A DNA stretch of 64,000 nucleotides from positions 90,648,170 to 90,712,169 of the forward strand of contig NC_068910.1 of assembly GCF_023091745.1 (NCBI RefSeq), written 5' to 3'. Each line of letters opens with the position of its first letter. Positions within the stretch are counted from its first letter, which is position 1. Both the position numbers and the translations under genes were made by a program. Source of the stretch: Budorcas taxicolor (taxonomy: Eukaryota; Chordata; Mammalia; Artiodactyla; Bovidae). Under the pieces are notes generated by a model. It was given only the letters and a program-made list of their open reading frames with translations, had not been told where the DNA came from and made no database searches. Below are positions 46,625 to 58,707 of the stretch, in pieces.

Positions 46625-47770
46625 AATAAAAAAGAATAAGGAGATAAGCCAGAGACTTGGAGAAAATATTTGTGGAAGACATATTTGGTTGACCTTTACT
46701 ATCCAAATACACAAAGAACATGCTAAATTCAGTAATAAGAAAACAATCACATTTAAAAATGAACTGAAGACCTTAACAGAAACCTCACCAAAGAAGACAT
46801 ATAGATGCCAAAGTTATATTAAAAGATTTTCCATGAGATACCACTACAAACCTACTAGAATGGCCAAAATCCAAAACACTGACAGTGCCAAATGCTGACG
46901 AGAATGTGGAGTGACAGGGAGTCTCATTCATTGCTGATGGAAATGCTAAATGATACAGCCACTTTGCAAGACATTTTGGCAATTTCTCATAAAACTAAAT
47001 ATATTCTTACCATATGATCTAGCAATCACATCCCTTGGTATTTACACAAAATTTAGGAGTATATGTCCACACACAATGCATGCCTCCACACAGATGTTTA
47101 TAGCAGCTTTATTCACAACTGCCAAAACTTGGAAGCAACCACAATGATGTTCTTCAATAGGTGAATGGATAAATAAATTGAGGTAATCCAGATACTAAAA
47201 TAGCAGCACTAAAAAGAAATGAACTGTTAAATAGTGAAAAGACATGAAAGAAACTTAATCACATATTCCTAAGTAATAATTCTAACTATATGGCATTCTA
47301 GAAAAAGCAGAACTATGGATACAGTAAAAAGATCAGGGGTTGCCAGGGGTTAGGGAGGAGGATGTGCTGCAGGCCATGGAGTTGCAAAGAGTTGGACATG
47401 ACTGAGTGACAGAACTGAACTGAACTGAAGTGAGGGAGGAGGGTGGGATGACTCAGTGGAGCACAGAGAATTTTTTAGGTAGTGAAAATACTTTGTATGA
47501 TACCGTAGTGGTGGACACATTAGAAGTCTGTCTAAAATTATAGAATATACAAAACCACGAGTGAAATCTAATGCAAACTATGGAGTAAGATGATAATGAT
47601 CTATCAGTGTAGGTGCCTCAGTTGAATCAAATGTATTTTCTAGTGGTGAATGTAGACAACAGGGAAGGCTATGCATGTGTAGGACAAGGGATATGTGGAA
47701 AAAATCAGTACCTTCCTCTCAAGGTGGCTAATTCAGAACCTAAAGTGCTCTAAAAGATTTTATTTTAATA
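46625..47770 (+). mobile_element. Old L1M-type LINE 3' end
   Basis: Plus-strand degenerate ORF2 C-terminus (CCACTACAAACCTACTAGAA, ATTCTTACCATATGATCTAG, TTTATAGCAGCTTTATTCAC) followed by a 3'UTR (GGTTGCCAGGGGTTAGGGAG, GGCTATGCATGTGTAGGACA, TACCTTCCTCTCAA). A 72-bp BovB tail is inserted at 47361. Short frames (46689-46898, 46950-47147) are remnants. Confidence 0.85.
47361..47432 (+). mobile_element. Ultra-short BovB 3' tail (72 bp) inside L1
   Basis: Only GATGTGCTGCAGGCCATGGA through AACTGAACTGAACTGAAGTG. TSD AGGGAGGAG at 47352-47360 and 47433-47441 shows it is a real, extremely truncated insertion. Confidence 0.9.
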
Positions 47771-48394
47771 TTTTAAAGATGATAATACTTATTTAGACTT
47801 TGTCTCATGCCAGTAGAAGTCTGCACCATAACTCTGAGAACACTGGAGACCTCAAGTAAAAATTATTTGCAAATACTATAAATGTGTGAATAAAGTTAAA
47901 TACTTTTCTCCTCAAAATATAACTTCCTAGGAAAATAAAGAGCTTATATTCAAATCCTTTTTGTATCAAAGGATAGATTCACTTTAATACAATAGCTTCA
48001 AAGGATCTAAATCTGTACTAATTTGAGATGTTTTAGAAGTCAGTTTCCAGAACTTTACATTTATGCTTTGAATCCTCCACTATCAGGAATAATCAGTGTT
48101 TTGTCTGTTTAATGCCAGGGAGCAACAGTCTATTTGCCAAACAGAAAAGCTTGGTGCAAAGCATGAGCTCAGTCCTGTTAAAAAAATTAAATGTGTATTG
48201 GTGTGCATATGTGTATGTGTGTGTATGTACAGAACAGAGACTAAAAGAACATGTGCCAAAATACTGACAATGATTACCAATATCCATAATTATATTTCAT
48301 ATTAAATTTCTATGTACTTCTTTAGTCAGGAAACAACTCATAATAAATGTGATTATTAAAGTGCAAAAAAAGCAATCAATTCACAGAATAAATA
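47771..48394. other. Non-coding stretch with a GT-rich patch
   Basis: Alternating GT/AT tract at about 48195-48230. No gene seen. Confidence 0.7.
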
Positions 48395-48880
48395 AGAAAA
48401 GCAAAGGCTTGAGAAATATACTATGTTCATGGATCAGAAGAATCAATATAGTGAAAATGAGGGCTACTACCCCAAAGCAATCTATAGATTTAATGCAATC
48501 CCTATCAAGCTACCAACAGTATTTTTCACAGAGCTACAACAAATAATTTCACAATTTGTATGGAACTATAATAAACCTCAAATAACCAAAGCAATCTTGA
48601 GAAAGAAGAATGGAACTGGAGGAATCAGCCTGCCTGACTTCAGACTATACTACAAAGCTACAGTCATCAAGACAGTATGGTACTGGCCCAAAGACAGAAC
48701 TATAGATCAATGGAACAAAATAGAAAGCCCAGAGATAAATCCATGCACCTATGGACACCTTATCTTTGACAATGGAGGCAAGAGTATGCAATGGAGAAAA
48801 GACAATCTCTTTAACAAGTGGTGTTGGGAAAACTGGTCAACCACTTGTAAAAGAATGAAACTAGAACACTTTATAACACC

Positions 48881-48909
48881 ACACACACACACAGACATGC
48901 ACACACACA
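48881..48909. repeat. (AC)n expansion inside the L1 ORF2 frame
   Basis: Two CA tracts separated by GACATG where other L1 copies have a short ACACC stretch. It gives His-Thr codons in the remaining frame. Confidence 0.9.
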
Positions 48910-49103
48910 AAATGGATTAAAAATCTAAATGTAAGACCAGAAACTATGAAACTCCTAAAGGAAAACATAGGCAAAATTCTCTCTGATATAAATCACTGCA
49001 GAACCCTCTATTACTCATCTCCCAGAGTAATGGAAATGAAGGCAAAAATAAACAAATGGGACCTAATTAAGCTTAAAAGCTTTTGCACAATGAAAGAAAC
49101 TAT

Positions 49104-49556
49104 CAGGTCAGTTCAGTCGCTCAGTCGTGTCCGACTCTTTGCGACCCCCTGAATTGCAGCATGCCAGGCCTCCCTGTCCATCACCAACTCCCGGAGTTCA
49201 CTCAGACTTAACGTCCATCAAGCCCATGATGTCATCCATCCATCTCATCCTCAGTCATCCCCTTCGCCTCCTGCCCCCAATCCCTCCCAGCATCAGAGTC
49301 TTTTCCAATGAGTCAACTCTTCGCATGAGGTGGCCAAAGTACTGGAGCTTCAGCTTTAACATCATTCCTTCCAAAGAAATCCCAGGGTTGATCGCCTTCA
49401 GAATGGACTGGTTGGATCACCTTGCAGTCCAAGGGACTCTCAAGAGTCTTCTCCAACACCACAGTTCAAAAGCATCAATTCCTCGGCGCTCAGCCTTCTT
49501 CACACTCCAACTCTCACATCCATAAATGACCACAGAAAAACCATAGCCTTGACTAG
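49104..49556 (-). mobile_element. BovB 3' part nested in L1, 12-bp TSD
   Basis: Minus-strand last 453 bp of a young-type BovB. Perfect TSD GAAAGAAACTAT at 49092-49103 and 49557-49568. Removing it restores the L1 sequence. A C-terminal frame remains at 49417-49614. Confidence 0.95.
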
Positions 49557-50701
49557 GAAAGAAACTATAAGCAAGGTGAAAAACAGCCTTCAGAATGGGA
49601 GAAAACAATAGCAAATGAAGAAACTGACAAAGAATTAATCTTAAAAATATACAAGCAGCTCATGTAGCTCCATACCAGAAAAAAAAAAGCGGCCCAATCA
49701 AAAAATGGGCCAAATAACTGAACAGACATTTCTTCAAAGAAGACATACAGATGGCTAACAAACACATAAAAAGATACTCAACATCACTCATTATCAGAGA
49801 AATGCAAATCAAAACCACAATGAGGTATTATCTCACACCAATCAGAATTGCTGCTATCAAAAAGTCTACAAATAATAAATTCTGGAGAGGGTGCAGAGAA
49901 AGGGGAACCCTCTTACACTATTGGTGGGAATGAATACTAGGACAGCCACTATGGAGAACAGTGTGAAGATTCCTTAAAAAATTGGAAATAGAACTGCCAT
50001 ACGACCCAGCAATCCTACTGCTGGGCATACACACCGAGGAAACCAGAGCTGAAAGAAACGTGTACCCCAGTGTTCTTTGCAGCACTGTTTACAATAGCTA
50101 GGACATGGAAGCAACCTAAATGTCCATCAGCAGATGAATGGATAAGAAATCTGTGGTACATACATGCAATGGAATATTACTCAACTATTAAAAAGAATGC
50201 ATTTGAATCAGTTCTGATGAGGTGAATGGAACTGGAGCCTATTATACAGAGTCATGTAAGTTAGAAAGAAAAACACCAATACTGTATATTAACGCATATA
50301 TATAGAATTTAGAAAGATGATAATGATGACCATATATGTGAGACAGCAAAAGAGACACAGATATAAAGAACAGACTTTTGGACTTTATGGGAGAAGGCAA
50401 GGGTGGGGAGATTTGAGAGAATAGCATTGAAATATGTATATTAACAAATATGAAATAGATCACTAGTCCAAGTTCAATGCATGAAACAGGGCACTCAAAG
50501 CCAGTGCACTTGGACAACCCTGAGGAATGGGATAGAGAAGGCAGTGGGAGGGGGTTCAGGATGCGGGACACATGTACATCCATGGCTGATTCATGTGAAT
50601 GTATGGCAAAAACCACTACAATATTGTAAAGCAATTAGCCTCCAATTAAAATAAATTAATTAATTTAAATAATAATAAAAATAAAAGAAAACCAAAGGCT
50701 T

Positions 50702-50869
50702 AATACCAGTCTATTCATTTTTTCTGTGGATTTGAATCCAGAATTGAAAATGTTGAACTATATTGCAAACAATTTTTAAATATCACTTTCAAAAGTACCA
50801 GTGTGAGGGTTATAATGGAAAGACCACAAATATATACCTATTGGATGAATTTTTAAAAATCAAACAACT
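50702..50869. other. Short spacer, nothing recognised
   Basis: AT-rich flank to the right of the L1 TSD. Confidence 0.6.
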
Positions 50870-51105
50870 GTCCTAATCCATAGTTTTACAGCCTTGGAAT
50901 TATTGACATTTAGACCAGAAAACTCTGTGTTCTGGGGGACGGTCATATGCATTGCAGTATGTCTAGGAGTTTCCAGCACACTAGATGCCAATAACATCCT
51001 GCTCCCAGTTCTGATGTGATGGTCAAAAATGTCTCTAGACTTTGCCAAATGTTCTCTTGGGCACAAAAATCACACATACACCCCACTGAAAACTACTACC
51101 CTAAT
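50870..51105 (-). mobile_element. MER5A-type hAT-Charlie MITE
   Basis: Reverse of the MER5A order: GGAATTATTGACATTTAGAC, GCACACTAGATGCCAATAAC, AAAAATGTCTCTAGACTTTG, then CCACTGAAAACTAC. Old eutherian DNA transposon. A second copy lies in the opposite orientation at 53262-53470. Confidence 0.75.
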
Positions 51106-51127
51106 GTTACATGAATAAATTTTATGA

Positions 51128-51290
51128 CCTTATGATGATCTAGAGGGGTGGGATGGGGGGGTAGGTGGAAGGCTCAAGAGGAAGGGGATATATGTATACA
51201 CATGGCTGATTCACATTTTTGTAAAGCAAAGCTAACACAACATTGTAAAGCAATTAAATTCCAATTAAAATGAAAAAACCTTTTCTGAAT
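51128..51290 (+). mobile_element. L1 3'-terminal fragment
   Basis: Plus-strand last 160 bp of ruminant L1: AGAGGGGTGGGATGGGGGGG, ATGTATACACATGGCTGATT, CAACATTGTAAAGCAATTAA, then AATTAAAATGAAAAAA. Confidence 0.88.
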
Positions 51291-51359
51291 CCATTTGATA
51301 ATTTATATACTCCCTTTTAGAAAATGAGCTACAATCTAAAATATTTAAAGAATTTTGAA

Positions 51360-51361
<2 letters not shown>

Positions 51362-51395
<34 letters not shown>
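51362..51395. repeat. (AT)17 microsatellite
   Basis: Pure TA dinucleotide tract followed by CACTC. Confidence 0.98.
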
Positions 51396-51398
<3 letters not shown>

Positions 51399-52191
51399 TC
51401 AATATTATAACTCTAAAAGACTAGAAGAGGATGCATAAACAATATGGCACTGGTTGGATAACTGTGAAATATAAAAATCTCTGTCAAATGAGATATGCCA
51501 TTATGCACTAACTGATATCTAGCCCTTTCTTCCTGTAGCTAATGAACATGGACCTGAAAAAAACACACTGACTAAGGCCTATGGTTTTCCAACAAAGATA
51601 AAATCCAAGTGGAAAAAAATTAATTCCAAACCCAATTACGTATCAAGTGGTGCTTTAGAAATGCTTAATATTTTTAAACTAAGACTTTAGAAAACAAACA
51701 AGAGTGCCTACTTTAAGAAACAAAATTAACCCCAAGAGATCTGGAATCTTACAATTCCATGAAATCTTAAATTTGTACCACTTCCTTTCTTCATGCTTTG
51801 AGAAAATGGAAAGCATCTCACAAATTATATAGTGACAAGTCAGATTTTAGTCAGACTCTGTCCTGACATTTCCTTCTCTGGGAAATTAACCAATAGCCAG
51901 CTCTGTATGATAGCTTAATTGTGCCAATTTCTAGATTTTGGTTTTATTGTGCCATGAAATTGGTTCACCACTCAGTAGAGAATATACAGAACCCTACTGA
52001 CTGAGAATGGTGTTTGACTTGGCTACAAGGTACCTTCTTTTTTTTCCTCACATCCACTGCTTGAGTTAGTTCCATGAATTCTTCTGCACTATTGTCTTCA
52101 AGATTACAATATTAGATTCCAGATCCCCTGTTGTAGACACCGCTCATGACCTGCCCAATACTCTTTCCTCCTCTCTCCTTCTACATTGCAT
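51396..52191. other. Stretch with no recognised feature
   Basis: AT-rich. No named repeat or supported gene. Confidence 0.65.
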
Positions 52192-52413
52192 GTGCTGCAT
52201 GCTAAGTCACTTCAGACGTGTCTGACTCCATGCAACCCTCTGGACTGCAGCCTGTCAGGTTCCCCTGTCCATGCGATTCTCCAGGCAAAATATTGGAGTG
52301 GGTTGCCATGCCTCCTTCAGGGGATCTTCCCAACCCAGGTATCAAACCCACGTCTCTTGTGTCTCCTGCATTGGCAGACAGAGTCTGTATCACTAACACC
52401 ACTTGAGAAGCCC
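52192..52413 (-). mobile_element. Bov-tA SINE
   Basis: Minus-strand Bov-tA (GCTAAGTCACTTCAGACGTG; head ACACCACTTGAGAAGCCC). Flanks CCTTCTACATTGC and CTCTTCTGCATTA are only loosely alike, so the TSD is doubtful. Confidence 0.9.
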
Positions 52414-53261
52414 TCTTCTGCATTAATGGCCTTTTTTTCCTCCCCCCAGAGTGGCAATGAGTCTTACTAAAACATTCCTTTTCCCAGTCTCCCTTGAAGC
52501 TAGGATATCTATTTAGCAGAAGCCTAATCAGTAAGATGTAATTAGATATCTTTTGGGAGGTTATACAATCTTTTTTTCTTTCTAAGAGAAAATCCTTTGT
52601 GTTTTGTTCTTGGCCCTTAACCCTTGTTCCTTTTTCTTATCCAGAATATTAGTGCAATACCTAGAGCAGTAGCAGACACTTTGTGATCATAAGCATAAAA
52701 GAGAAAGGATGACAGAGAAAATACAGAGATTCTGGGTCATTGTAAAATCTTGAACAGTGACACCAGTTCTCAACCATCTACTGCAGTCTTCATCACGTGA
52801 TTAAAGTCACCCCTGACCTGCCTACACTCTGCATGTTGCCTGATTTACATAGTGCAATCCCTCATTGGTCTACTGTTTATTTCTGCTTTCTTGTTTTGTG
52901 ACTTAACCCTAGCCCTATTCAGTGGGACATGTAAGTATCTCCTATTCTGGGAACCATCATTATTGTACACCATTTCCCTATACTGCACCTCTTCTGCCAC
53001 ATGGCAGCACCCAGCACCGGTTGTTTTACACATGTTGAATCCATTACCTTCAAGCACTTGATCCTGGCCCAGCTTCCCCAGTAGTTACTCCACACAAGTG
53101 GTCAGAGTCAGGTTTCCCACCTGGAGTCAATTCCACCTAAGTTATATCCAACTTGTCTGGAAAAATGTCATCCCCCAAGTTACTTGGTCCTCCTCATTAC
53201 TTTACTTGAGAATTTTTGTTTCATAAACTTTTTATCTTTGTTCTAGCTGTAAAATAGATCC
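52414..53261. other. Stretch with no recognised feature
   Basis: Two overlapping small frames on opposite strands near 52845-53061 have no domain and are probably chance. Confidence 0.6.
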
Positions 53262-53470
53262 TAAATGGGGGTAATTTTGACCCCAGGAAAATATTATGCA
53301 ATGTCTAGTGATATTTTTTGTTGTCACAGGTTTGGGTTGGGGGAGTTACCACTGCATCTAGTGGGTAGAGGCAAGGGATGCTACTAAATATCCTAGAAGG
53401 CACAAGAAGAACAGCTTCCCACAACAAACAGCCAACCAATACATAAGATCAATAGTCTGAGGCTGAGGTA
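53262..53470 (+). mobile_element. MER5A-type hAT-Charlie MITE
   Basis: GGGGTAATTTTGACCCCAGG, GCATCTAGTGGGTAGAGGCA and GGGATGCTACTAAATATCCT, then AACAGCTTCCCACAACAAAC follow the MER5A forward order. Confidence 0.8.
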
Positions 53471-53484
53471 GTCTGCTCTAGGGC

Positions 53485-53655
53485 AGATGATTTTTACCTT
53501 AGCTGCACTTTAAAATGAAATGGAGAATTTTAAAATAGTCTCTCTACACCAGGGCTCAACCCCCAGAGATTACAATATAACAGTTCTGGAATGCAGCTCA
53601 CACTATTTGAAAGTTTCCCAACTGACAGCCAACTTTGAAAACCACTGAGGCAAGC
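53485..53655. mobile_element. Possible second hAT-type MITE remnant
   Basis: TTACCTTAGCTGCACTTTAA, GGGCTCAACCCCCAGAGATT and ACTTTGAAAACCACTG resemble short hAT MITEs that end in GAGAACCACTG. Family not assigned. Confidence 0.4.
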
Positions 53656-53952
53656 ATAACCCTTGAGTCTGGTATGCCTGTTAGAGAGTTCGCTGGGGAT
53701 GGTGAAGATAGTGTCTAAGCCAAAAGCAGGGAAGGAAATACAGAAAGTGGGCAAAGAATGAGAGCCATAATAGGGTTTTCTATAAGGGGAATTAATCTCA
53801 AGGTGAAAAGCCAGGAAGGGAAGGAAAGATTACCTAAGATAGTGCTGTGTGTTTCAAGAAAAAAGTTCAAGGATCTAGTTACAGCATGAATAACTCAAAA
53901 GTGTTGGAAACCCTCATTTTAAAATTACTAAAGTATATGTCTGGTTATACAT

Positions 53953-54573
53953 GAGGAAACAGTGAAAATGGTGCCAGACTTCATTTTTTTGAGCTCCAAA
54001 ATCACTGCGGATGGTGATTGCAGCCTTGAAATTAAAAGACGCTTACTCCTTGGAAGAAAAGTTATGACCAACCTAGATAGTATATTCAAAAGCAGAGACA
54101 TTACTTTGCCAACTAAGGTCCGTCTAGTCAAGACTATAGTTTTTCCAGTGATCATGTATGGATGTGAGAGTTGGACTGTGAAGAAGGCTGAGCACCAAAG
54201 AACTGATGCTTTTGAACTGTGTTGTTGGAGAAGACTTTTGAGAGTCCCTTGGACTGCAAGGAGATCCAGCCAGTCCATTCTGAAGGAGATCAGCCCTGGG
54301 ATTTCTTTGGAGGGAATGATGTTGAAGCTGAAACTCCAGTACTTTGGCCACCTCATGCGAAGAGTTGACTCATTGGAAAAGACTCTGATGCTCGGAGGGA
54401 TTGGGGGCAGGAGAAGGGGATGACAGAGGATGAGATGGCTGGATGGCATCACGGACTCGATGGACGTGAGTCTAAGTGAACTCCGGGAGTTGGTGATGGA
54501 CAGGGAGACCTGGCGTGCTGCAATTCATGGGGTCGCAAAGAGTCGGACACGACAGAGCAACTGAACTGAACTG
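53953..54573 (+). mobile_element. BovB 3' part, young type
   Basis: Plus-strand last 620 bp of BovB, with a 153-codon C-terminal frame (53962-54423) containing DFIFLSSKITADGDC, YGCESWTVKKAEHQR and LKLQYFGHLMRRVDSL, closed by a stop after GGRRRG. This is the RTE C-terminal region downstream of the RT palm, so it has no catalytic box. Possible 6-bp TSD ATACAT at 53947-53952 and 54574-54579. Confidence 0.93.
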
Positions 54574-54579
54574 ATACAT

Positions 54580-56140
54580 CTATAGCTATAGTTTTATGTG
54601 TATACCTACCACTATCTAGTTGTCCTTTTATAGCCCTGATTATAAGAACAATGCAGATGGATAAATAACAGAAGCTGTATGCCAGAGTAGAAATTGGATT
54701 AAACTCTTATTAAAAATTATTTAATATTGTTGTATTATACCACATCAACAATTTTATAAAATCTTAAAGCCAAACTAATAAGACTTAGTGTTAAAATTTT
54801 GAAAAAAATGAACAAAATACATAGAGTATATAGAGTACGAGCTTATAGAAACAACTATTATTTTCTAAAATTATTTATTCATTCATTCATAGCAATAGTG
54901 TAACCTGATGGCTTAATGGTACAGAGCAGAAGTCAAAATGTCTTTTCCACTTTCATTTTAACATCCTGACTTCAAACAAACCTGCCGTAAATACCTCACA
55001 ATCCAAAATGGGTATAATATTTCTATCAGCTTAAAACCACCACCTTATTTTCATCTCACACACACACACACACACAGAGTTTAATGTCACATTATTCCAG
55101 TGTAACACAGAATATTGCATGTACTTTGAGTATAAGATTTTTACCAATGAATCCACACCCTGAATCTCTGCGCTCAGGGATTTTTCTTTCAAATTCACAT
55201 TAACCTAGTTCAATTAAATATGGTGATTGCTTCTGCAAATTCACAGGAGTGTAGTTAAGTTTGTTATATGTGGTCAAACCCATCTTCATTTTGCAGTGTC
55301 TACAGCTTGTATTACATCCTTGACTTTCATTTAGTTTCATAATTCATTTGAAATACGGTTGTGAAATGAAAATCTGTGCCTGTAATATTCCAATGCTAAT
55401 TAAGTAATAGCCAGTTTCTTTGCTCAAGGATGTTTTTCACTAAAGATTGATACATGGATCTCTGACACTAAAATGATTAAGTCTAACACTTCATTTTTTA
55501 TCCTTATGAACAATTCATCAACTATCAGTGAAATCTTGTTTGCAGCACTGAAAGTGGGCCACTTGATCAAATTCATTGTGTATGTTCCAAAATATACAGT
55601 AAATGAACTACTGGAATAAGCAATAACAGTATATACACAGTGTTCTTCAGTTGTTTTTCATCCAGCCCAATGGCTTTTCAGTAACATTTTACCAAAATCT
55701 ACAGTAAGAAATTCAACTTCCCTTGCAACCCAGGATGTATAAGTGAAGCAAATTTTCCCATAAAACATATCCTTAATGCATGAAAGGCACTGTAATATTT
55801 TCCATTCTGTAGTTATAAATTTTTAAAAGTTCCTGCCACTAATTAGTGAATTTTCACCTGTGTAGTTGGAAAAACACTAAATAAGATTACATAAAAGGAA
55901 CTTACAGAACATGAAGGAAAATTTTGAAAACAGACAAAAAAAGAACAATGAACCACGGAAATAGAGATTACTAACATTGAACAATACAATTAATATTTCA
56001 ACATTTTCTTAAAGACTCAAAATTATGTGATTATATTTCAGGATAATATACTATGCCATAGGGTAGTGTACTATGCCAAATATTACATTGTATCCTATTG
56101 TTAACATTTTCTAAATTATTCTGTTTAATTTTCTAGTTTA
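54580..56140. other. 1.5-kb stretch with a (CA)n repeat only
   Basis: (CA)n at about 55056-55076 and an ATTC-rich patch at 54879-54890. No gene or named repeat otherwise. Confidence 0.7.
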
Positions 56141-56338
56141 CTTGGCACTAGCAATAAAAAATCCACCTGCCATTGTGGGAGATGCAGTTTCCATTCCTGG
56201 TTGGGGAAGATGCCCTGGAGTAGGAAATGGCAACTCACTTCAGTATTCTTGCCTGGAAAATTGCATGGGCAGAGGAGCCTGGCAGACTGCAGTCTATGGG
56301 GTCGCAAAGATTTGGAAACGACTGAGCAACTAAGCATA
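56141..56338 (+). mobile_element. Bov-tA SINE, head slightly truncated
   Basis: Plus-strand Bov-tA starting within the tRNA-derived head (AAAAAATCCACCTGCCATTG) and ending CGACTGAGCAACTAAGC, with a short CACACACC tail. Confidence 0.9.
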
Positions 56339-56344
56339 CACACA

Positions 56345-57461
56345 CCAACACTTATTTACTCTTAATTATTCATACCAAAACTCCAAAACTGAAAAATTGA
56401 AACTTTTCTTTTCATTCTGACATTCTATCTTTACTACTAACTGTGGTTAATAAAGGGCTAAAAAAACAGTTATAACAAAGTTCATGAAGAAATATCTAAG
56501 TAGCAAAATAGATACATCCTCAGTGTTAATTAAGAAGATTTCAACTCACAAAATATGTGCCCAAAGAATGAACTATATTTGAAAAAAAAAAAATTAGCAC
56601 ACACAAATGTGAGAGGAAATCTTATTTGTTTGTCTTATTGATAAAGGTATTTGTCAAATAACTAAATGATTTCATTTCATGTAACTGATAGCCTATCATG
56701 AATATTTTAATTAAATATGAAATATTCACCTATTCCAGAGAAAGTGTTCAATAAATAAGTTGGAATTGTTGTTAAAACTAAATGGTATTAAGATTCTTAT
56801 GAGATTTTTCTTTCATTAGATGTATGTATAGAAATTAACAGCATAACTATTTCCAAAAGAAACTAATTATAATCATACAAACAGCTTAAAACTATGCCTA
56901 TAATTTTCTCTTATTTTAATTCTTACAATAGCAAATGCTCTCTACATGTACATGAAATTATAGGAAAAAGATTCCTTAGGAGAGTTCAGAGCAAAAGAAT
57001 ATGCAATTTTTATTAGCAGCTTCTTAACATTCATTTTAATTTAGATCAATCTTTTGAAAGCAAACTACTGTCTTATCCTCTGCTTATGAGTCTTTTTTAC
57101 TAAGGTAGATTCTCTATAATTTTATACCTTCATATCTTTCTATGGATTTGTTTTCATTTCTTCATACGTCTTCATTTCACATTAGTCTTTCTCTCCAGAG
57201 TAATATCAGATTATTCAGATAAAAAGTTATAAAAAGTTGTTATACTTTAAGAGACATTCTCTTTAATTACTGATGTACAAAATTCAAGATACTATTTGAT
57301 GTAAAGTTATATTTTCTTTTTCTATTATAAAACGAGCTATTTTTAAATAAAAATTTTTGCACAGGTCAAAATTTATGCATCAAACCGTGTGGAAGTTTAA
57401 GAGTTGGATCACATTAAAATAATGGTGATGGTGACTTGTGTAGGAAAAATAGAGCCGTTGA
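56345..57461. other. Stretch with no recognised feature
   Basis: Very AT-rich. No supported feature. Confidence 0.65.
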
Positions 57462-57548
57462 TGTTGTTGTTGATCAGTCGCTAAGTTGTGTCAGACTCTT
57501 TCTGATCCCAAGGACTGCAATACACCAGGCTTCCCTATGCTTCACCCT
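57462..57548 (-). mobile_element. BovB 3' terminus, old subfamily
   Basis: Minus-strand terminal 87 bp with the TTGTTGTTG-type tail seen in older BovB (TGATCAGTCGCTAAGTTGTG to GCTTCCCTATGCTTCACCCT). Confidence 0.85.
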
Positions 57549-57580
57549 AGATACTTTTTATCATCCTCATACTGACATTT

Positions 57581-58697
57581 AAAGCAAGAGAGTTCCAGAA
57601 AAACATCCATTTCTGCTTTATTGACTATGCCAAAGCCTTTGACTGTGTGGATCACAATAAACTGTGGAAAATTCTCAAAGAGATGGGAAGACCAGACCAC
57701 CTAACCTGCCTCTTGAGAAATCTGTATGCAGGTCAGGAAGCAACAGTTAGTACTGGACATGGAGCAACAGACTGGTTCCAAATAGGAAAAGGAGTACGTC
57801 AAGGCTGTATATTGTCACCCTGCTTATTTAACTTCTATGCAGAATACATCGTGAGAAACACTGGACTGGAAGAAGCACAAGCTGGAATCAAGATTTCCAG
57901 GAGAAATATCAATAACTTCAGATATGCCACCCTTATGGCAGAAAGTGAAGAGGAGCTAAAAAGCCTCTTGATGAAAGTAAAAGAGAAGAGTGAAAAAGTT
58001 GGCTTAAAGCTCAACATTCAGAAAATGAAGATCATGGCATCTGGTCCCATCACTTCATGGAAAAGGATGGGGAAACAGTGGAAACAGTGTCAGACTTTAT
58101 TTTTGGGGGCTCGAAAATCACTGCAGATGGTGATTGCAGCCATGAAATTAAAAGACACTTACTCCTTGGAAGAAAAGTTATGACCAACCTAGATAGCATA
58201 TTCAAAAGCAGAGACATTACTTTGCCGACTAAGGTCCGTCTAGTCAAGGCTATGGTTTTTCAAGTGGTTACGTATGTATGTGAGAGTTGGACTGTGAAGA
58301 AGGCTGAGCACCAAAGAATCGATGCTTTTGAACTGTGGTATTGAAGAAGACTCTTGAGAGTCCCTTGGACTGCAAGGAGATCCAACCAGTCCATTCTGAA
58401 GGAGATCAAATCCTGGGATTTCTTTGGAAGGAATGATGTTAAAGCTGAAGCTCCAGTACTTTGGCCACATCATGCGAAGAGTTGACTCATTGGAAAAGAC
58501 TCTGATGCTGGGAGAGATTAGGGGCAGGAGGAGAAGGGGACGACCGAGGATGAGATGGCTGGATGGCATCACGGACTCGATGGACGTGAGTCTCGGTTAA
58601 CTCCAGGAGCTGGTGATGAACAGGGAGGCCTGGCCTGCTGCAATTCATGGGGTCGCAAAGAGTCGGACACGACTGAGCGACTGAACTGAACTGACTG
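57581..58697 (+). mobile_element. BovB LINE with catalytic YADD deleted in frame
   Basis: Plus-strand BovB from AAAGCAAGAGAGTTCCAG in the RT to an ACTGAACTGACTGACTGACC end. A 178-codon frame (57647-58183) reads MDHNKLWKILKEMG, FQIGKGVRQGCILSPCLF and then NNFRYATLMAESEEE: nine bases are missing, so the two catalytic aspartates and one threonine are lost without a frameshift. A later indel near the G5 run (58105-58109) shifts the frame; the C-terminal part continues at 58057-58344. TSD ACTGACATTT at 57571-57580 against ACTGACCTTT at 58698-58707 (9 of 10). Confidence 0.94.
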
Positions 58698-58707
58698 ACT
58701 GACCTTT

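Larger units (their letters stand above)
48411..50685 (+). mobile_element. L1 LINE, 5'-truncated, ORF2 C-terminus to poly-A, split by BovB
   Basis: Plus-strand L1 with a 165-codon ORF2 frame (48423-48920): WIRRINIV-type start, AIYRFNAIPIKLPTVFF, FRLYYKATVIKTVWYW and MKLEHFITP. The frame ends in an (AC)n expansion at 48881-48909. A BovB sits at 49104-49556. After it come more ORF2 remnants (49751-49933: TRMRYYLTPIR-like) and the 3'UTR to AATAATAATAAAAATAAA. TSD AGAAAAGCAAAGGCTT at 48395-48410 against AGAAAACCAAAGGCTT at 50686-50701 (15 of 16). Confidence 0.95.

Noticed and set aside
53962..54423. A 153-codon basic-ended protein frame
   Set aside because: It is the C-terminal end of a truncated BovB ORF; near-identical strings occur in several other copies here.
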